From positions 1,488,001 to 1,552,000 of the forward strand of contig NZ_CP015749.1 of the NCBI RefSeq assembly GCF_001742145.1: 64,000 bases of DNA, written 5' to 3'. The notes below the pieces were generated by a model. It ran no database searches, was not told the DNA's origin, and was given only the letters and a program-made list of their open reading frames with translations. This DNA comes from Pectobacterium parmentieri (GTDB lineage Bacteria > Pseudomonadota > Gammaproteobacteria > Enterobacterales > Enterobacteriaceae). The position numbers and the translations under genes were made by a program. Positions 42,568 through 50,469 of this stretch are shown piece by piece. Position 1 is the first letter of the stretch. Every line of letters begins with the position of its first letter.

Positions 42568-42702
42568 GTGGGTAGAAAAATATCATTCAGAATGCTTTTT
42601 GTTGTTTTGGGTCTGCTTAGTGTCAACGGAGTTGCTTTAGCACAAACTCACCCTGGTCCTAATGAATGCTGGTTGGATGAGCAATCCAGTACGTGCAGAT
42701 AA
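42568..42702 (+). CDS. Small secreted two-cysteine peptide (44 codons)
   Basis: GTG start with GGAG at 42557-42560 at ideal spacing. The first 25 residues form a textbook signal peptide: GRKISFRM, then LFVVLGLLSVNGVALA. The predicted mature peptide is 19 residues, QTHPGPNECWLDEQSSTCR, with two Cys nine residues apart. Below usual size cut-offs, so easily missed. I do not recognise the family. A strong hairpin lies 11 bases after the stop and an IS fragment beyond it. Confidence 0.6.
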   Translation: MGRKISFRMLFVVLGLLSVNGVALAQTHPGPNECWLDEQSSTCR

Positions 42703-42712
42703 CGTCAAATCC

Positions 42713-42747
42713 GCATTGCTTCCGGGCGAGGTGTCCGGAAGCAATGC
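42713..42747 (+). terminator. Strong hairpin after the small peptide gene
   Basis: Perfect 13-base stem GCATTGCTTCCGG (42713-42725) / CCGGAAGCAATGC (42735-42747), nine-base loop. No T tract, so it may stabilise the mRNA end rather than terminate by itself. Confidence 0.55.
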
Positions 42748-42856
42748 AGGTACGTTTCACGACGTGCGTATCGAAAGAACCCATTTTCGTTGACGTGAAT
42801 AACTTTTTTTAAAATTCTACAATCTAGCATTACAGTTGCAATTTTGACTTCAGATA

Positions 42857-43116
42857 TGCTCATCGCGTAGCAGCTTGAGTGGGAAAGGATGTTGCTATGA
42901 TAGTACCTACGTGGAGAGTTTCTTTCATTCCTTGAAAATGGAATGTATCTACGGTGAGCACATTGTCAGTCGGGAAGAGATGAAAGCAAGGGGTTAATTA
43001 TATCGAGTGCAATTATAACCACACTCGATATAGTGCTTGTGGCGGTCTTAGCCCGGAACAGTGTGCAAACCAGCACCTCTCTGAGGGCTGTATCCTCTTT
43101 ACGTGGGTAAGATCAA
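42857..43116 (+). pseudogene. IS3-family transposase (OrfB) C-terminal fragment, frameshifted
   Basis: Around 42869-42994 the frame reads ...[23 protein letters not shown]..., then [13 protein letters not shown], the conserved OrfB region around the last catalytic Glu (ESFFHSLK). The frame then breaks near 42995; the next frame gives NYIECNYNHTRYSACGGLSPEQ, the normal OrfB ending. The remainder to about 43116 (ACGTGGGTAAGATCA) resembles an IS right end. The 5' two-thirds of the element are absent, so it is a dead remnant. Confidence 0.8.
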
Positions 43117-43204
43117 CATAACAAGAGCAATATTGGGCTGACCGATTTTTGGTGGTCAGATTTTCTGAGTATGTCGTGCTGTGGAACACAAGCGAGAGTT
43201 CAAG

Positions 43205-43600
43205 ATGAATAGAGTGACCAAGATCTGTTTTTCTGTACTGTTGGCCGGTAGTTTGCTGACACCTGTTTTAGCGAATGCAACCGCGTCAGAAGATATGCGC
43301 GGTATGCAAAAAAGTTATACCGCTGCCACTAAAGCGGATAATGCCGCAACGTTGAAAACTGCGCTGAGCACATTCCGTGAGCATGTTGCGCAAGCTAAAA
43401 CGCAGGTTCCGCCTGATTTTGCCAAGCAGCCAGCAGATAGTCCAGACAGAAAAGCCTATGTGGAAGGGCTGGATAAGATTTTGCAAAAAGTGGACAGCGC
43501 GCAGGTTCTGGCGGATGCCGGTAAACTGAGCGAAGCCAAAGCAGTGTTAGCTGAAATCAATACGCTGAAAGGTGAGTACCACAGTAAATTGAGAGGCTAA
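43205..43600 (+). CDS. cybC: Soluble cytochrome b562
   Basis: 131 aa from the ATG at 43205 (the frame is open eight codons upstream). Signal peptide FSVLLAGSLLTPVLANA. Mature four-helix bundle with the haem ligands at the expected places: Met near the start (SEDMRGM) and His near the end (GEYHSKLRG). Periplasmic electron carrier of uncertain partner. Followed by a strong terminator. Confidence 0.87.
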   Translation: MNRVTKICFSVLLAGSLLTPVLANATASEDMRGMQKSYTAATKADNAATLKTALSTFREHVAQAKTQVPPDFAKQPADSPDRKAYVEGLDKILQKVDSAQVLADAGKLSEAKAVLAEINTLKGEYHSKLRG

Positions 43601-43622
43601 ACCGCTTTTCGTTTACCATAAG

Positions 43623-43659
43623 CCGCCAGTGGGAATCGACCCCACTGGCGGTTTTTTTT
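43623..43659 (+). terminator. Terminator of cybC
   Basis: Perfect 11-base stem CCGCCAGTGGG / CCCACTGGCGG with a seven-base loop and eight T. Confidence 0.93.
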
Positions 43660-43707
43660 GTTATAACGGTTACGATAGCCAGTATTAGCCAGCCAAAGGG
43701 GAACAGA

Positions 43708-44262
43708 ATGATGTCACCATCACACGATGCAACGAATGATGGCAAAGATACGCAAAGCAGAATTCTTGAGGCCGCGCTGGAAGTCATACTGGATCATGGT
43801 GTGCGAGGGGCAACTTACCGCAAAATTGCGCAGCAGGCCGGGTTGTCGCCAGGGACGCTGACCTACCGCTATAGCAGTATTGAATTGCTGTTAAACAGCG
43901 CATTCGTCTATATGATCGACGGTATCTCACACGCATTCCGCGTTCGCCTCAAACAGGCAAAGGACATCAACAGCGCGCGTGAAGCGGTGGTGGACCTGAT
44001 CTGTGGCGATATCTGGGCAACGCCGCGTCACCTGACATTAAGCTTTGAACTGTACGCGCTGGCATCGAGAAAAGAGGAGTATCGGCTGATATTGCAGGAG
44101 TGGATGACGCGCAGCAGAAAATCACTTCACCTCCATTTCAGTATTGCGACCGCGTGTTCACTGGATGCAATGATTGAAGGATATACGATCCATAACTATC
44201 TCAATAATGAAGCAGTTAGTCGTGAAGACATTCTCAATACGGTGATCAAGTTGACGTCTTGA
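43708..44262 (+). CDS. TetR-family transcriptional regulator
   Basis: 184 aa. N-terminal TetR DNA-binding domain: SRILEAALEVILDHGVRGATYRKIAQQAGLSPGTLTYRY (in pieces). The C-terminal ligand domain is unassigned. It precedes an MFS transporter gene in the same direction; a 20-base palindrome lies between them, so it likely represses the transporter. Confidence 0.86.
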   Translation: MMSPSHDATNDGKDTQSRILEAALEVILDHGVRGATYRKIAQQAGLSPGTLTYRYSSIELLLNSAFVYMIDGISHAFRVRLKQAKDINSAREAVVDLICGDIWATPRHLTLSFELYALASRKEEYRLILQEWMTRSRKSLHLHFSIATACSLDAMIEGYTIHNYLNNEAVSREDILNTVIKLTS

Positions 44263-44353
44263 TTCCGTTAGAGTCGCTCTTTCATGGCATCTTCCCGTTA
44301 AAAAAAGAACGCAATGAAACAGGTGCAAAGCGATGCATAATCGTGCGATAGTT

Positions 44354-44373
44354 ATTCGTACATATGTACGAAT
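44354..44373. promoter_or_regulatory. Perfect palindromic operator candidate ahead of the MFS gene
   Basis: ATTCGTACATATGTACGAAT is a perfect 20-base palindrome ending 17 bases before the MFS start, the usual size for a TetR-family operator. The adjacent TetR gene is the natural candidate binder. Confidence 0.65.
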
Positions 44374-44390
44374 TTTTTTAAATAAAGACG

Positions 44391-45596
44391 ATGAAAGCGA
44401 TGACCACAAACCCTGTTATCAATAAATTTGCGCTGTTCGGTCTGATGTTCCTTCCCGGTTTTACATGGGCAACCTGGGTCACCCGAACCCCTGTCATGCG
44501 TGATGTTCTGAATGCCTCAACGGAAACAATGGGCATGATTCTGTTCGGTTTTTCATGTGGTTCCATGCTTGGTGTCTTGGGGGCAGGTAAGGTCATTAAC
44601 GTTATTGGCATTCGTAAAGCTATGCTCAGTGGGCTTCTACTGCTTCTGCTTGGGCTACTCGTGCTTGCCGTTTCGTTGTCGGTTCAGAGCACGCCCAGTG
44701 CGTTTATGGGGCTGTTGATTTTCGGCGCAGGCGTCGCTCTGGTTGATATCGCCCTCAATATTGAAGGGGCCGCGTTCGAACAGCATCTGAAGAAAAGTCT
44801 GATGACAACACTGCACGGTTTTTTCAGTCTAGGGACACTGGTCGGCGCATTGACCGGGATGGCAATGACGGCGTTTGGCGTTAATACGACGCTGCATTTT
44901 GTCATGGTGGCTGCACTGTCGGTACTCACCGCTCTTGTGCTGATGCGCCACATGCCGTGGCTGAGCGATCTGGCAAGCTCTGAACAAGAAGAGAAAGGGA
45001 ATTACAAAACTCAGGTTTTCAACGAACTTAAAGATAGTCGCCTGTTGATTCTCGGCGTAATTATTCTTGCGATGGCACTCGCGGAAGGTTCTGCCAATGA
45101 CTGGCTACCGTTATTAATGATCGATGGTCACAACTTTGGCCACACGACCGGGACGCTGGTTTATGTCGGGTTCACGGCGGGTATGACGCTAGGTCGGTTT
45201 GCCGGAGGGTATTTTGTCGATCGCTTCGGTAAGGTCAATATGCTCCGTTTCAGTGCGGCTTCTGCTGCACTTGGGCTGACGCTGGTGATCTTCTCTGATG
45301 CTCCACTGCTGGCTGCTGCCGCCGTTATCTTCTGGGGTATTGGTGCATCGCTGGGCTTTCCGCTCACGATCTCCGCCGCAGGAAGTGGAGAAAACAGCGC
45401 CGTTCGCGTCACGATTGCTGCAACATTGGGTTACTTTGCTTTTCTCGTCGGTCCGCCTGCATTGGGCTTTCTTGGTGAGGTTGCAGGGTTGCGCATCGCA
45501 ATGTTGCCTGTGCTTGCCATGGTTATTCTGGCTTTTATTTGTTCGTCTTCTGCCCGAGATCGTGCGGCCAGCACGGCATCTGAAACGCCATCCTGA
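44391..45596 (+). CDS. MFS transporter (YbjJ-like)
   Basis: 401 aa with 12 predicted membrane segments. MFS loop motifs visible as GKVINVIGIRKAMLSG (between TM2 and TM3) and GRFAGGYFVDRFGK (between TM8 and TM9). Substrate unknown; neighbouring TetR regulator suggests efflux of a small molecule. ATG at 44391; a second ATG three codons on is possible. Confidence 0.85.
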   Translation: MKAMTTNPVINKFALFGLMFLPGFTWATWVTRTPVMRDVLNASTETMGMILFGFSCGSMLGVLGAGKVINVIGIRKAMLSGLLLLLLGLLVLAVSLSVQSTPSAFMGLLIFGAGVALVDIALNIEGAAFEQHLKKSLMTTLHGFFSLGTLVGALTGMAMTAFGVNTTLHFVMVAALSVLTALVLMRHMPWLSDLASSEQEEKGNYKTQVFNELKDSRLLILGVIILAMALAEGSANDWLPLLMIDGHNFGHTTGTLVYVGFTAGMTLGRFAGGYFVDRFGKVNMLRFSAASAALGLTLVIFSDAPLLAAAAVIFWGIGASLGFPLTISAAGSGENSAVRVTIAATLGYFAFLVGPPALGFLGEVAGLRIAMLPVLAMVILAFICSSSARDRAASTASETPS

Positions 45597-45740
45597 CGTT
45601 TTTGCGCGGCTCCGTATTATCGGAACCGCGCAATATATGTCAGTATGTTGATTACATTGAAAATAAATTACGTGATGGCTGCCAACACTGAATAACAGCA
45701 GTGAGCCGGGCCGTCACTCTGCTCTGGGAACGTTAACGCA

Positions 45741-46229
45741 ATGGTAAATTTAACGGATATGAACGAGTTGGATTACCCCGACTACCGTCAGTTTTTTATT
45801 CTTGAATATGCTCAGGATTTACAAGCTTCCCGAGGATATGACGCGGAAAAGGCGAGGGCGATTGCTACACAATCCATCGATATTGCGCTACCGCAGGGCA
45901 GTCACACGCCAGCCAATAAATTATGGTCCATTCAGTCTTTAAATAACGAAGGTGTCATCATCGGCTATTTGTGGGTGGTTCTGAACGGAAATTCTGCCTG
46001 GGTATCTGATTTTAGCCTACTGCCAGCATGGAGGGGGCGCGGTTTTGGTAAAGCCTCGTTGGCAGCGATGGACGTGGCAGTCGCTGCGTTAGGTATTCGC
46101 GAAGTCGGGTTGAGAGTCGCTACGCATAACCCGGTCGCCAAGGCTTTATATGAAAAACAGGGATTCCAGATTACCGGTTTTAATATGCACAAAAGCTTGG
46201 AATCTGACTCATCATCAGACTGCGATTAA
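45741..46229 (+). CDS. GNAT-family N-acetyltransferase
   Basis: 162 aa. Acetyl-CoA-binding motif A is clear: VSDFSLLPAWRGRGFGKASL; motif B region ALYEKQGFQITGFNMHKSL. Substrate unknown. Stands alone between the MFS gene and the chemoreceptor. Confidence 0.86.
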   Translation: MVNLTDMNELDYPDYRQFFILEYAQDLQASRGYDAEKARAIATQSIDIALPQGSHTPANKLWSIQSLNNEGVIIGYLWVVLNGNSAWVSDFSLLPAWRGRGFGKASLAAMDVAVAALGIREVGLRVATHNPVAKALYEKQGFQITGFNMHKSLESDSSSDCD

Positions 46230-46398
46230 GCCTATGACGTAAAAAAACGATCTTCGACGATCGCTGGCCTCCGCCCCTTATCTCTTGTTCATTTCTGCGC
46301 CACTAAAGTTCAAAAAAAAAACGCCGATAGACAAGTAGCAGGGAACTCATTGCAAGGGAATGTTGATTACGATCAAGATCAACACCAGGAGAGCCATA

Positions 46399-48372
46399 AT
46401 GGCCACGCAATTAATACAAAAAAAGACAATGAGCACCCGCGCCCAGGTATTGTTAACTGGCGCATTCACCATCGCACTCGGTTTCGCTGTCACCATCGGA
46501 GTACTCAGTTGGCAATCCAGTAGTGAACAAAAGTCTCTGGCCGAACGCTATTTACAGCAGATAGCCCAAAGTGAAGCCCTGAGAATTCAACAGGAACTCA
46601 ACTACGCCCGTGATGTGGCACATAACCTTGGGCAAGGGCTGGTTGCTTTGCCATCCGCAGGCATTAAAGACCGCGCTGTGGTCGATAAAATGATGGAATA
46701 TGCTCTGCGGGATAACCCAGAGTACCTCTCGGTTTCAGTTATTTTTGAAGAGAATGTGTTTGACGGACGTGATGCCGAGTTTGCCGATCAACCGGGTCAA
46801 GCACCGAAAGGCCGCTATGCCTGGTTTGTTGACCACGATCAGTCTGGCAATTACACGATGCATCCTCTGCTTTCTTACCTGACTCCCGGCCAGGGCGATT
46901 ACTACCTGTTGCCGCAAAAGAGCCAAAAAGATACGCTAATCGAACCCTACACCTATGCTTACAACGGCGTTCCAACGCTGCTGACGTCAGTCGCCGCACC
47001 GATTGTCAGTCAGGGGAAACTGTGGGGCGTCGTCACTTCCGACATTTCTCTTGCGTCATTGCAGCAAAAAGTTAACCAGATTAAACCCTGGGAAGGCGGT
47101 GGATACGCGATGCTGTTATCCAGCGCGGGTAAAGTCATTTCTTATCCTGATAAATCCCTGACGAGCAAAGCTTGGCAAGGGGCAACGGACAATTTCACCT
47201 CTTCAGTAGTACAGCACGATGATGCGATTCTGGGCGAACAAGCGCTGGTTACCTGGCAACCGGTTACCATCGGTAACAGTACGGAGAAGTGGTATCTCGG
47301 GATTGTTGCGCCAGTGAGTCAGGTGATGGCCGCGTCTGAGCGCCAGTTGATGAACGCGGTGATCATGATGGTGATCAGCATTCTGTTGGTGAGTGCGCTG
47401 CTGGGCTGGGTATTCAGTCGTAAAGTGCTTAAACCTATTGGTGGTGAGCCACTTGAAGCCGCAACTATCGCGCTGTCCGTTGCGGAAGGGAAATTGAGTA
47501 ATGTGATTGACGTGAAAGCCAACGATCGCAGCAGCCTGTTCTTTGCGCTGCATACGATGCAATCGCAACTGCGCCAGGTGGTTGGACAAATCAAAGATGC
47601 CAGTGATTCCGTGCGGCAAGGCGCAGCGGAAATTGCCAGTGGCAACCTCAATCTTGCCTCGCGTACTGAGCAGCAGGCTGCTGCACTTGAGCAAACGGCG
47701 GCGAGCATGGAAGAGATCACTGCCACGGTGAAACACAATGCCAACAACGCTCATCAGGCCACGACGCTGACAGAGAACGCCACGAAAATAGCCCAACGAG
47801 GTGAATCGCTGGTTAGCCAGGTGGTGCAGACGATGTCACAGATTGACGATAGTGCGAAGAAGATTGGCGACATTACCTCCATGATTAACAGCATCGCTTT
47901 TCAGACCAATATTCTGGCGTTGAATGCGGCGGTAGAGGCGGCGCGGGCGGGTGAACAGGGCAGAGGATTCGCCGTCGTGGCATCGGAAGTTCGCAGCCTG
48001 GCACAGCGTAGCGCCAGCGCGGTGAAAGAGATTGCCTCCCTGATTGAGGAATCCAGCCAGCGTGTTGAAAGCGGCGTTAAACTGGTGAACGATGCGGGTA
48101 AAACCATGCAAGATATGACGCATGCTGTCAGTTCGGTACAAAGTATTATCGGTGAGATTGTCACCGCATCGGACGAACAGGCGAAAGGCATAAGCCAGGT
48201 AACGATTGCCGTTAATGAAATGGATGGCGTAACACAGCAAAACTCCGCACTGGTACAGCAGATGTCTGCCGCAGCCAGTTCACTGGAAGATCAGTCCATG
48301 CTGTTGGCGCAAACGATAGAACATTTCCGTCTGGAACAGCAGCACACTTTACCCCATGCGTTATTAAAGTAA
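46399..48372 (+). CDS. Methyl-accepting chemotaxis protein with a dCache-type sensor
   Basis: 657 aa from the ATG at 46399 (AGGAGAG upstream); the frame is open 13 codons earlier. TM1 VLLTGAFTIALGFAVTIGVL, a periplasmic domain of about 280 residues with dCache features (WFVDHDQSGNY, YTYAYNGVPTLLTSVAAPI, WGVVTSDISL), TM2 VIMMVISILLVSALLGWVF, HAMP, then the signalling hairpin with INSIAFQTNILALNAAVEAA in the tip. No C-terminal NWETF-type CheR tether. Ligand unknown; dCache receptors often bind amino acids. Confidence 0.93.
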   Translation: MATQLIQKKTMSTRAQVLLTGAFTIALGFAVTIGVLSWQSSSEQKSLAERYLQQIAQSEALRIQQELNYARDVAHNLGQGLVALPSAGIKDRAVVDKMMEYALRDNPEYLSVSVIFEENVFDGRDAEFADQPGQAPKGRYAWFVDHDQSGNYTMHPLLSYLTPGQGDYYLLPQKSQKDTLIEPYTYAYNGVPTLLTSVAAPIVSQGKLWGVVTSDISLASLQQKVNQIKPWEGGGYAMLLSSAGKVISYPDKSLTSKAWQGATDNFTSSVVQHDDAILGEQALVTWQPVTIGNSTEKWYLGIVAPVSQVMAASERQLMNAVIMMVISILLVSALLGWVFSRKVLKPIGGEPLEAATIALSVAEGKLSNVIDVKANDRSSLFFALHTMQSQLRQVVGQIKDASDSVRQGAAEIASGNLNLASRTEQQAAALEQTAASMEEITATVKHNANNAHQATTLTENATKIAQRGESLVSQVVQTMSQIDDSAKKIGDITSMINSIAFQTNILALNAAVEAARAGEQGRGFAVVASEVRSLAQRSASAVKEIASLIEESSQRVESGVKLVNDAGKTMQDMTHAVSSVQSIIGEIVTASDEQAKGISQVTIAVNEMDGVTQQNSALVQQMSAAASSLEDQSMLLAQTIEHFRLEQQHTLPHALLK

Positions 48373-48384
48373 AAAAGAAATACG

Positions 48385-48416
48385 GCTATCCGGCGACCAT
48401 ATGGTTGCCGGATAGC
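48385..48416. terminator. Hairpin after the chemoreceptor gene
   Basis: Perfect ten-base stem GCTATCCGGC (48385-48394) / GCCGGATAGC (48407-48416). The loop contains a further short palindrome CCATATGG. No clear T tract; may serve both convergent genes. Confidence 0.6.
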
Positions 48417-48437
48417 ATATCTAATGGTACAGGGTGG

Positions 48438-48704
48438 CTAGCGACGGCCCCGTAAATTTGTATTCGCGGACCATTCATACGTTGTTGATGAATCAGGTTT
48501 AAACTTATTTTTCTTCTTCTCTGCTCGTGCTTGTTTTGCCACGGCTTCACGTTCCTTCATCAGCTTATCGATGTAATCGTCTTTAATATGATTACTTTCA
48601 GAGTTGGTCAGCGGGCGGTCCTGCTTTTTTCTCGCCTGATCGAGTAACGTCTTAAGCTGACGTTGTTCGCTTTCTGTCATGTCTTTCTGAGTCAGTCTGG
48701 GCAT
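48438..48704 (-). CDS. yjbD: DUF3811 protein YjbD
   Basis: 88 aa, highly charged. Starts PRLTQKDMTESEQRQLKTLL and ends YEWSANTNLRGRR, the pattern of the YjbD/DUF3811 family of Enterobacterales. No membrane segment or enzyme motif. Function unknown. Confidence 0.85.
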   Translation of the reverse strand: MPRLTQKDMTESEQRQLKTLLDQARKKQDRPLTNSESNHIKDDYIDKLMKEREAVAKQARAEKKKNKFKPDSSTTYEWSANTNLRGRR

Positions 48705-48853
48705 GGGGATGGGCCTGATAAGCGGGCTGGAAAACTCATTGTAGAGGAAAACGCACAGAGGCCCAGATAAATTACGGGGACTTCATTAGGACGTGAAAGT
48801 TTTTCTATACAATCCGTTCCATAGGAAGAGGCTACGCAAGTACCGGATTTACT

Positions 48854-49015
48854 ATTTTGCTGCCGTTCGCTGGCCCGAGCGGGAAACTCTATCGTTATCG
48901 GATTGTCAGCCACAGGGATGATTTTTGATGGCGGAAAAAGTGTTTTACGGATGTGGGGAATTTGTTCTGTAGAACGGCCAGTTCCTGCCTGTTCATTCGA
49001 TGGTTCGCATAATGT
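48854..49015. repeat. Left copy of the dif-linked direct repeat
   Basis: About 162 bases, roughly 84 percent identical by eye to 50096-50256, same orientation. Begins ATTTTGCTGCCGTTCGCTGG and ends with the XerC arm GGTTCGCATAA plus TGT (49002-49015). After that the sequence departs from dif: TGT then CGACGTTATGG where the XerD arm should be. Together with the right copy it brackets the TIR gene. Confidence 0.85.
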
Positions 49016-49099
49016 TGTCGACGTTATGGTAAAAAGGCCGCTGCGAAAATAAAAACCGCGCAGCGGTCTCTTTAGCATAACGTCATTGTGCGAAACAAT

Positions 49100-49840
49100 T
49101 TAATTGATTATTTTTTCTCGCTCCAGAACTTCTCTTATATTTTGGAACGCCGCGCTGATATTTCCTTTGGGAAATCTAATTTGCCCCAAACCATTTATAT
49201 TGGAAAATTCTTCACATCCATCTTCTAATAATACAATTGCTCGCTCAAATCCTAATCGACCTTGAAATAACCCAACCTCATGGATAACATTCATCCGAGC
49301 CTGCTTATTCCCATCCATCATTTCATCTTCTGCAGTCATTAAGAGGAATGCTATGCAGGATTGATCCAGCATTTGAACTAACCTGGTAATATTAGTAACT
49401 CCGGCGACGGGAACTCGATTAAACTCGTCGTAAGGTAAGTGCAGTTTATCCTGAACAAAATCTTTAAGTTCTCTCCACATTGCCGAACGACCGTGGCCAA
49501 TGAAAACATTCGTTCCAATTCGTTCAGATACCATTACCTTATCTTCAATGTTATTGATATGGCTGTATAATTTAATCAAAATCTTTCTTAACTCATCACT
49601 GGCTTTATATGGATCCTGTAATGCTACAATTTTTGCCCTTACCGCCAGATGAGGAGGGGTTAAAAAACCTTGTGAAACAGCAATTTGGTCTGCACAACGA
49701 ATCTGGCCTTTAGGACTGCTCGCACTCAAAAAATCGCTTTCAGAGTAAATTGTTATATGCTCTATCTTCTCAATTAGAGACTGAAGGAATTTATCATCAG
49801 ACGGTAGTTTCTTGATGTTCACATGAATTATTGACAACAC
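49100..49840 (-). CDS. TIR-domain protein (CAP12/Pycsar-effector type), candidate defence NADase
   Basis: 246 aa, AT-rich relative to the core. The C-terminal TIR-like domain (about 110-240) has NVFIGHGRSAMW, FNRVPVAGVTNITRL, AFLLMTAEDEMMDG, NVIHEVGLFQGRLGF and LGQIRFPKGNIS; Glu188 in VIHEVGLF is a candidate catalytic residue. The family (Pfam TIR_like, CAP12) degrades NAD+ in antiphage systems. The first 105 residues are an unassigned, possibly sensing, domain. The start is probably GTG (49838-49840); GTG at 49822 is an alternative. No partner gene is present. Confidence 0.82.
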   Translation of the reverse strand: MLSIIHVNIKKLPSDDKFLQSLIEKIEHITIYSESDFLSASSPKGQIRCADQIAVSQGFLTPPHLAVRAKIVALQDPYKASDELRKILIKLYSHINNIEDKVMVSERIGTNVFIGHGRSAMWRELKDFVQDKLHLPYDEFNRVPVAGVTNITRLVQMLDQSCIAFLLMTAEDEMMDGNKQARMNVIHEVGLFQGRLGFERAIVLLEDGCEEFSNINGLGQIRFPKGNISAAFQNIREVLEREKIIN

Positions 49841-50095
49841 GTCATCTTTCGCGTCAATAAAATCGGTGGAACAGAACCGCCAAAGCAGTTTGTGGCTATG
49901 CCAATACCATGTTACTCAGGCCTTGGGAGCGCAATGGTTGATCGCCGATAGCATAGGTCGTAGTTTCAAACAGGCGATTAAGTAAAATTGCCTAATCGGA
50001 GGATGCGTGAAACACAAAATCACTTGGCGTAATGTTTGTTACGGCGTGGAAAATTGCTACCTGACTGGGAACGGGCGGAGCCGCGGCACGGAGAG
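49841..50095. other. Non-coding part of the dif-associated element
   Basis: About 250 bases between the TIR start and the right repeat. The minus-strand frame of the TIR gene stays open about 25 codons upstream of the GTG without an ATG. An 88-codon plus-strand frame (50007-50273) runs through the right repeat and dif and is not supported. It should hold the TIR promoter. Confidence 0.4.
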
Positions 50096-50256
50096 ATTTT
50101 GCTGCCGTTCGCTGGCCCGAGCGGGAAAATTTATCATTACCAGATTGTCAGCCACAGGGATGATTGCTGATGCCAGAAAAAGTGTTTTGCGGATGTGGGG
50201 ATTTGCTCAGTGTGACGGCCAGTTCCTGCGTGAATCCCCATTGGTTCGCATAATGT
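50096..50256. repeat. Right copy of the dif-linked direct repeat
   Basis: Second copy of the 48854-49015 sequence, offset 1,241-1,242 bases. It runs without a break into the intact dif site at 50243-50270. Confidence 0.85.
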
Positions 50257-50270
50257 ATATTATGTTAAAT
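50243..50270 (+). other. dif: Chromosome dimer resolution site dif
   Basis: 28 bases: XerC arm GGTTCGCATAA, central TGTATA, XerD arm TTATGTTAAAT. It differs from the E. coli dif (recalled: XerC arm GGTGCGCATAA, otherwise identical) at one base. XerCD act here with FtsK to resolve chromosome dimers at division, which places the window at the replication terminus. Confidence 0.93.
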
Positions 50271-50469
50271 TGAGTTTAATACACAATCACTTCACGAATC
50301 AATCCCCACCACTAAAAATCATGTAGCTAAAGCGCCGCTCACCTTTCCCTTTCACGACGTTATGTTTGCAGGTTACCTCCTTCATATCCATATTATCTAC
50401 AAGGATAAATGCGTAGATCTGTTCGACCTACACGCTGGTGCGATCAACTCGTTTTTCGAGAAAACAATG

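Noticed and set aside
48692..49078. 128-codon minus-strand frame
   Set aside because: It overlaps the yjbD start and lies largely in the dif-linked repeat; composition and lack of motifs suggest a chance frame. The partly similar frame in the right repeat is explained by DNA repeat identity.
48385..50270. Filamentous prophage at dif
   Set aside because: No phage replication, coat or assembly genes are present between the half-sites; only the TIR gene is found.
50007..50273. 88-codon plus-strand frame
   Set aside because: It runs through the right repeat and the dif site and has no good ribosome binding site.
50299..50391. 30-codon minus-strand frame next to dif
   Set aside because: No ribosome binding site and too short to judge; it might be a gene remnant.
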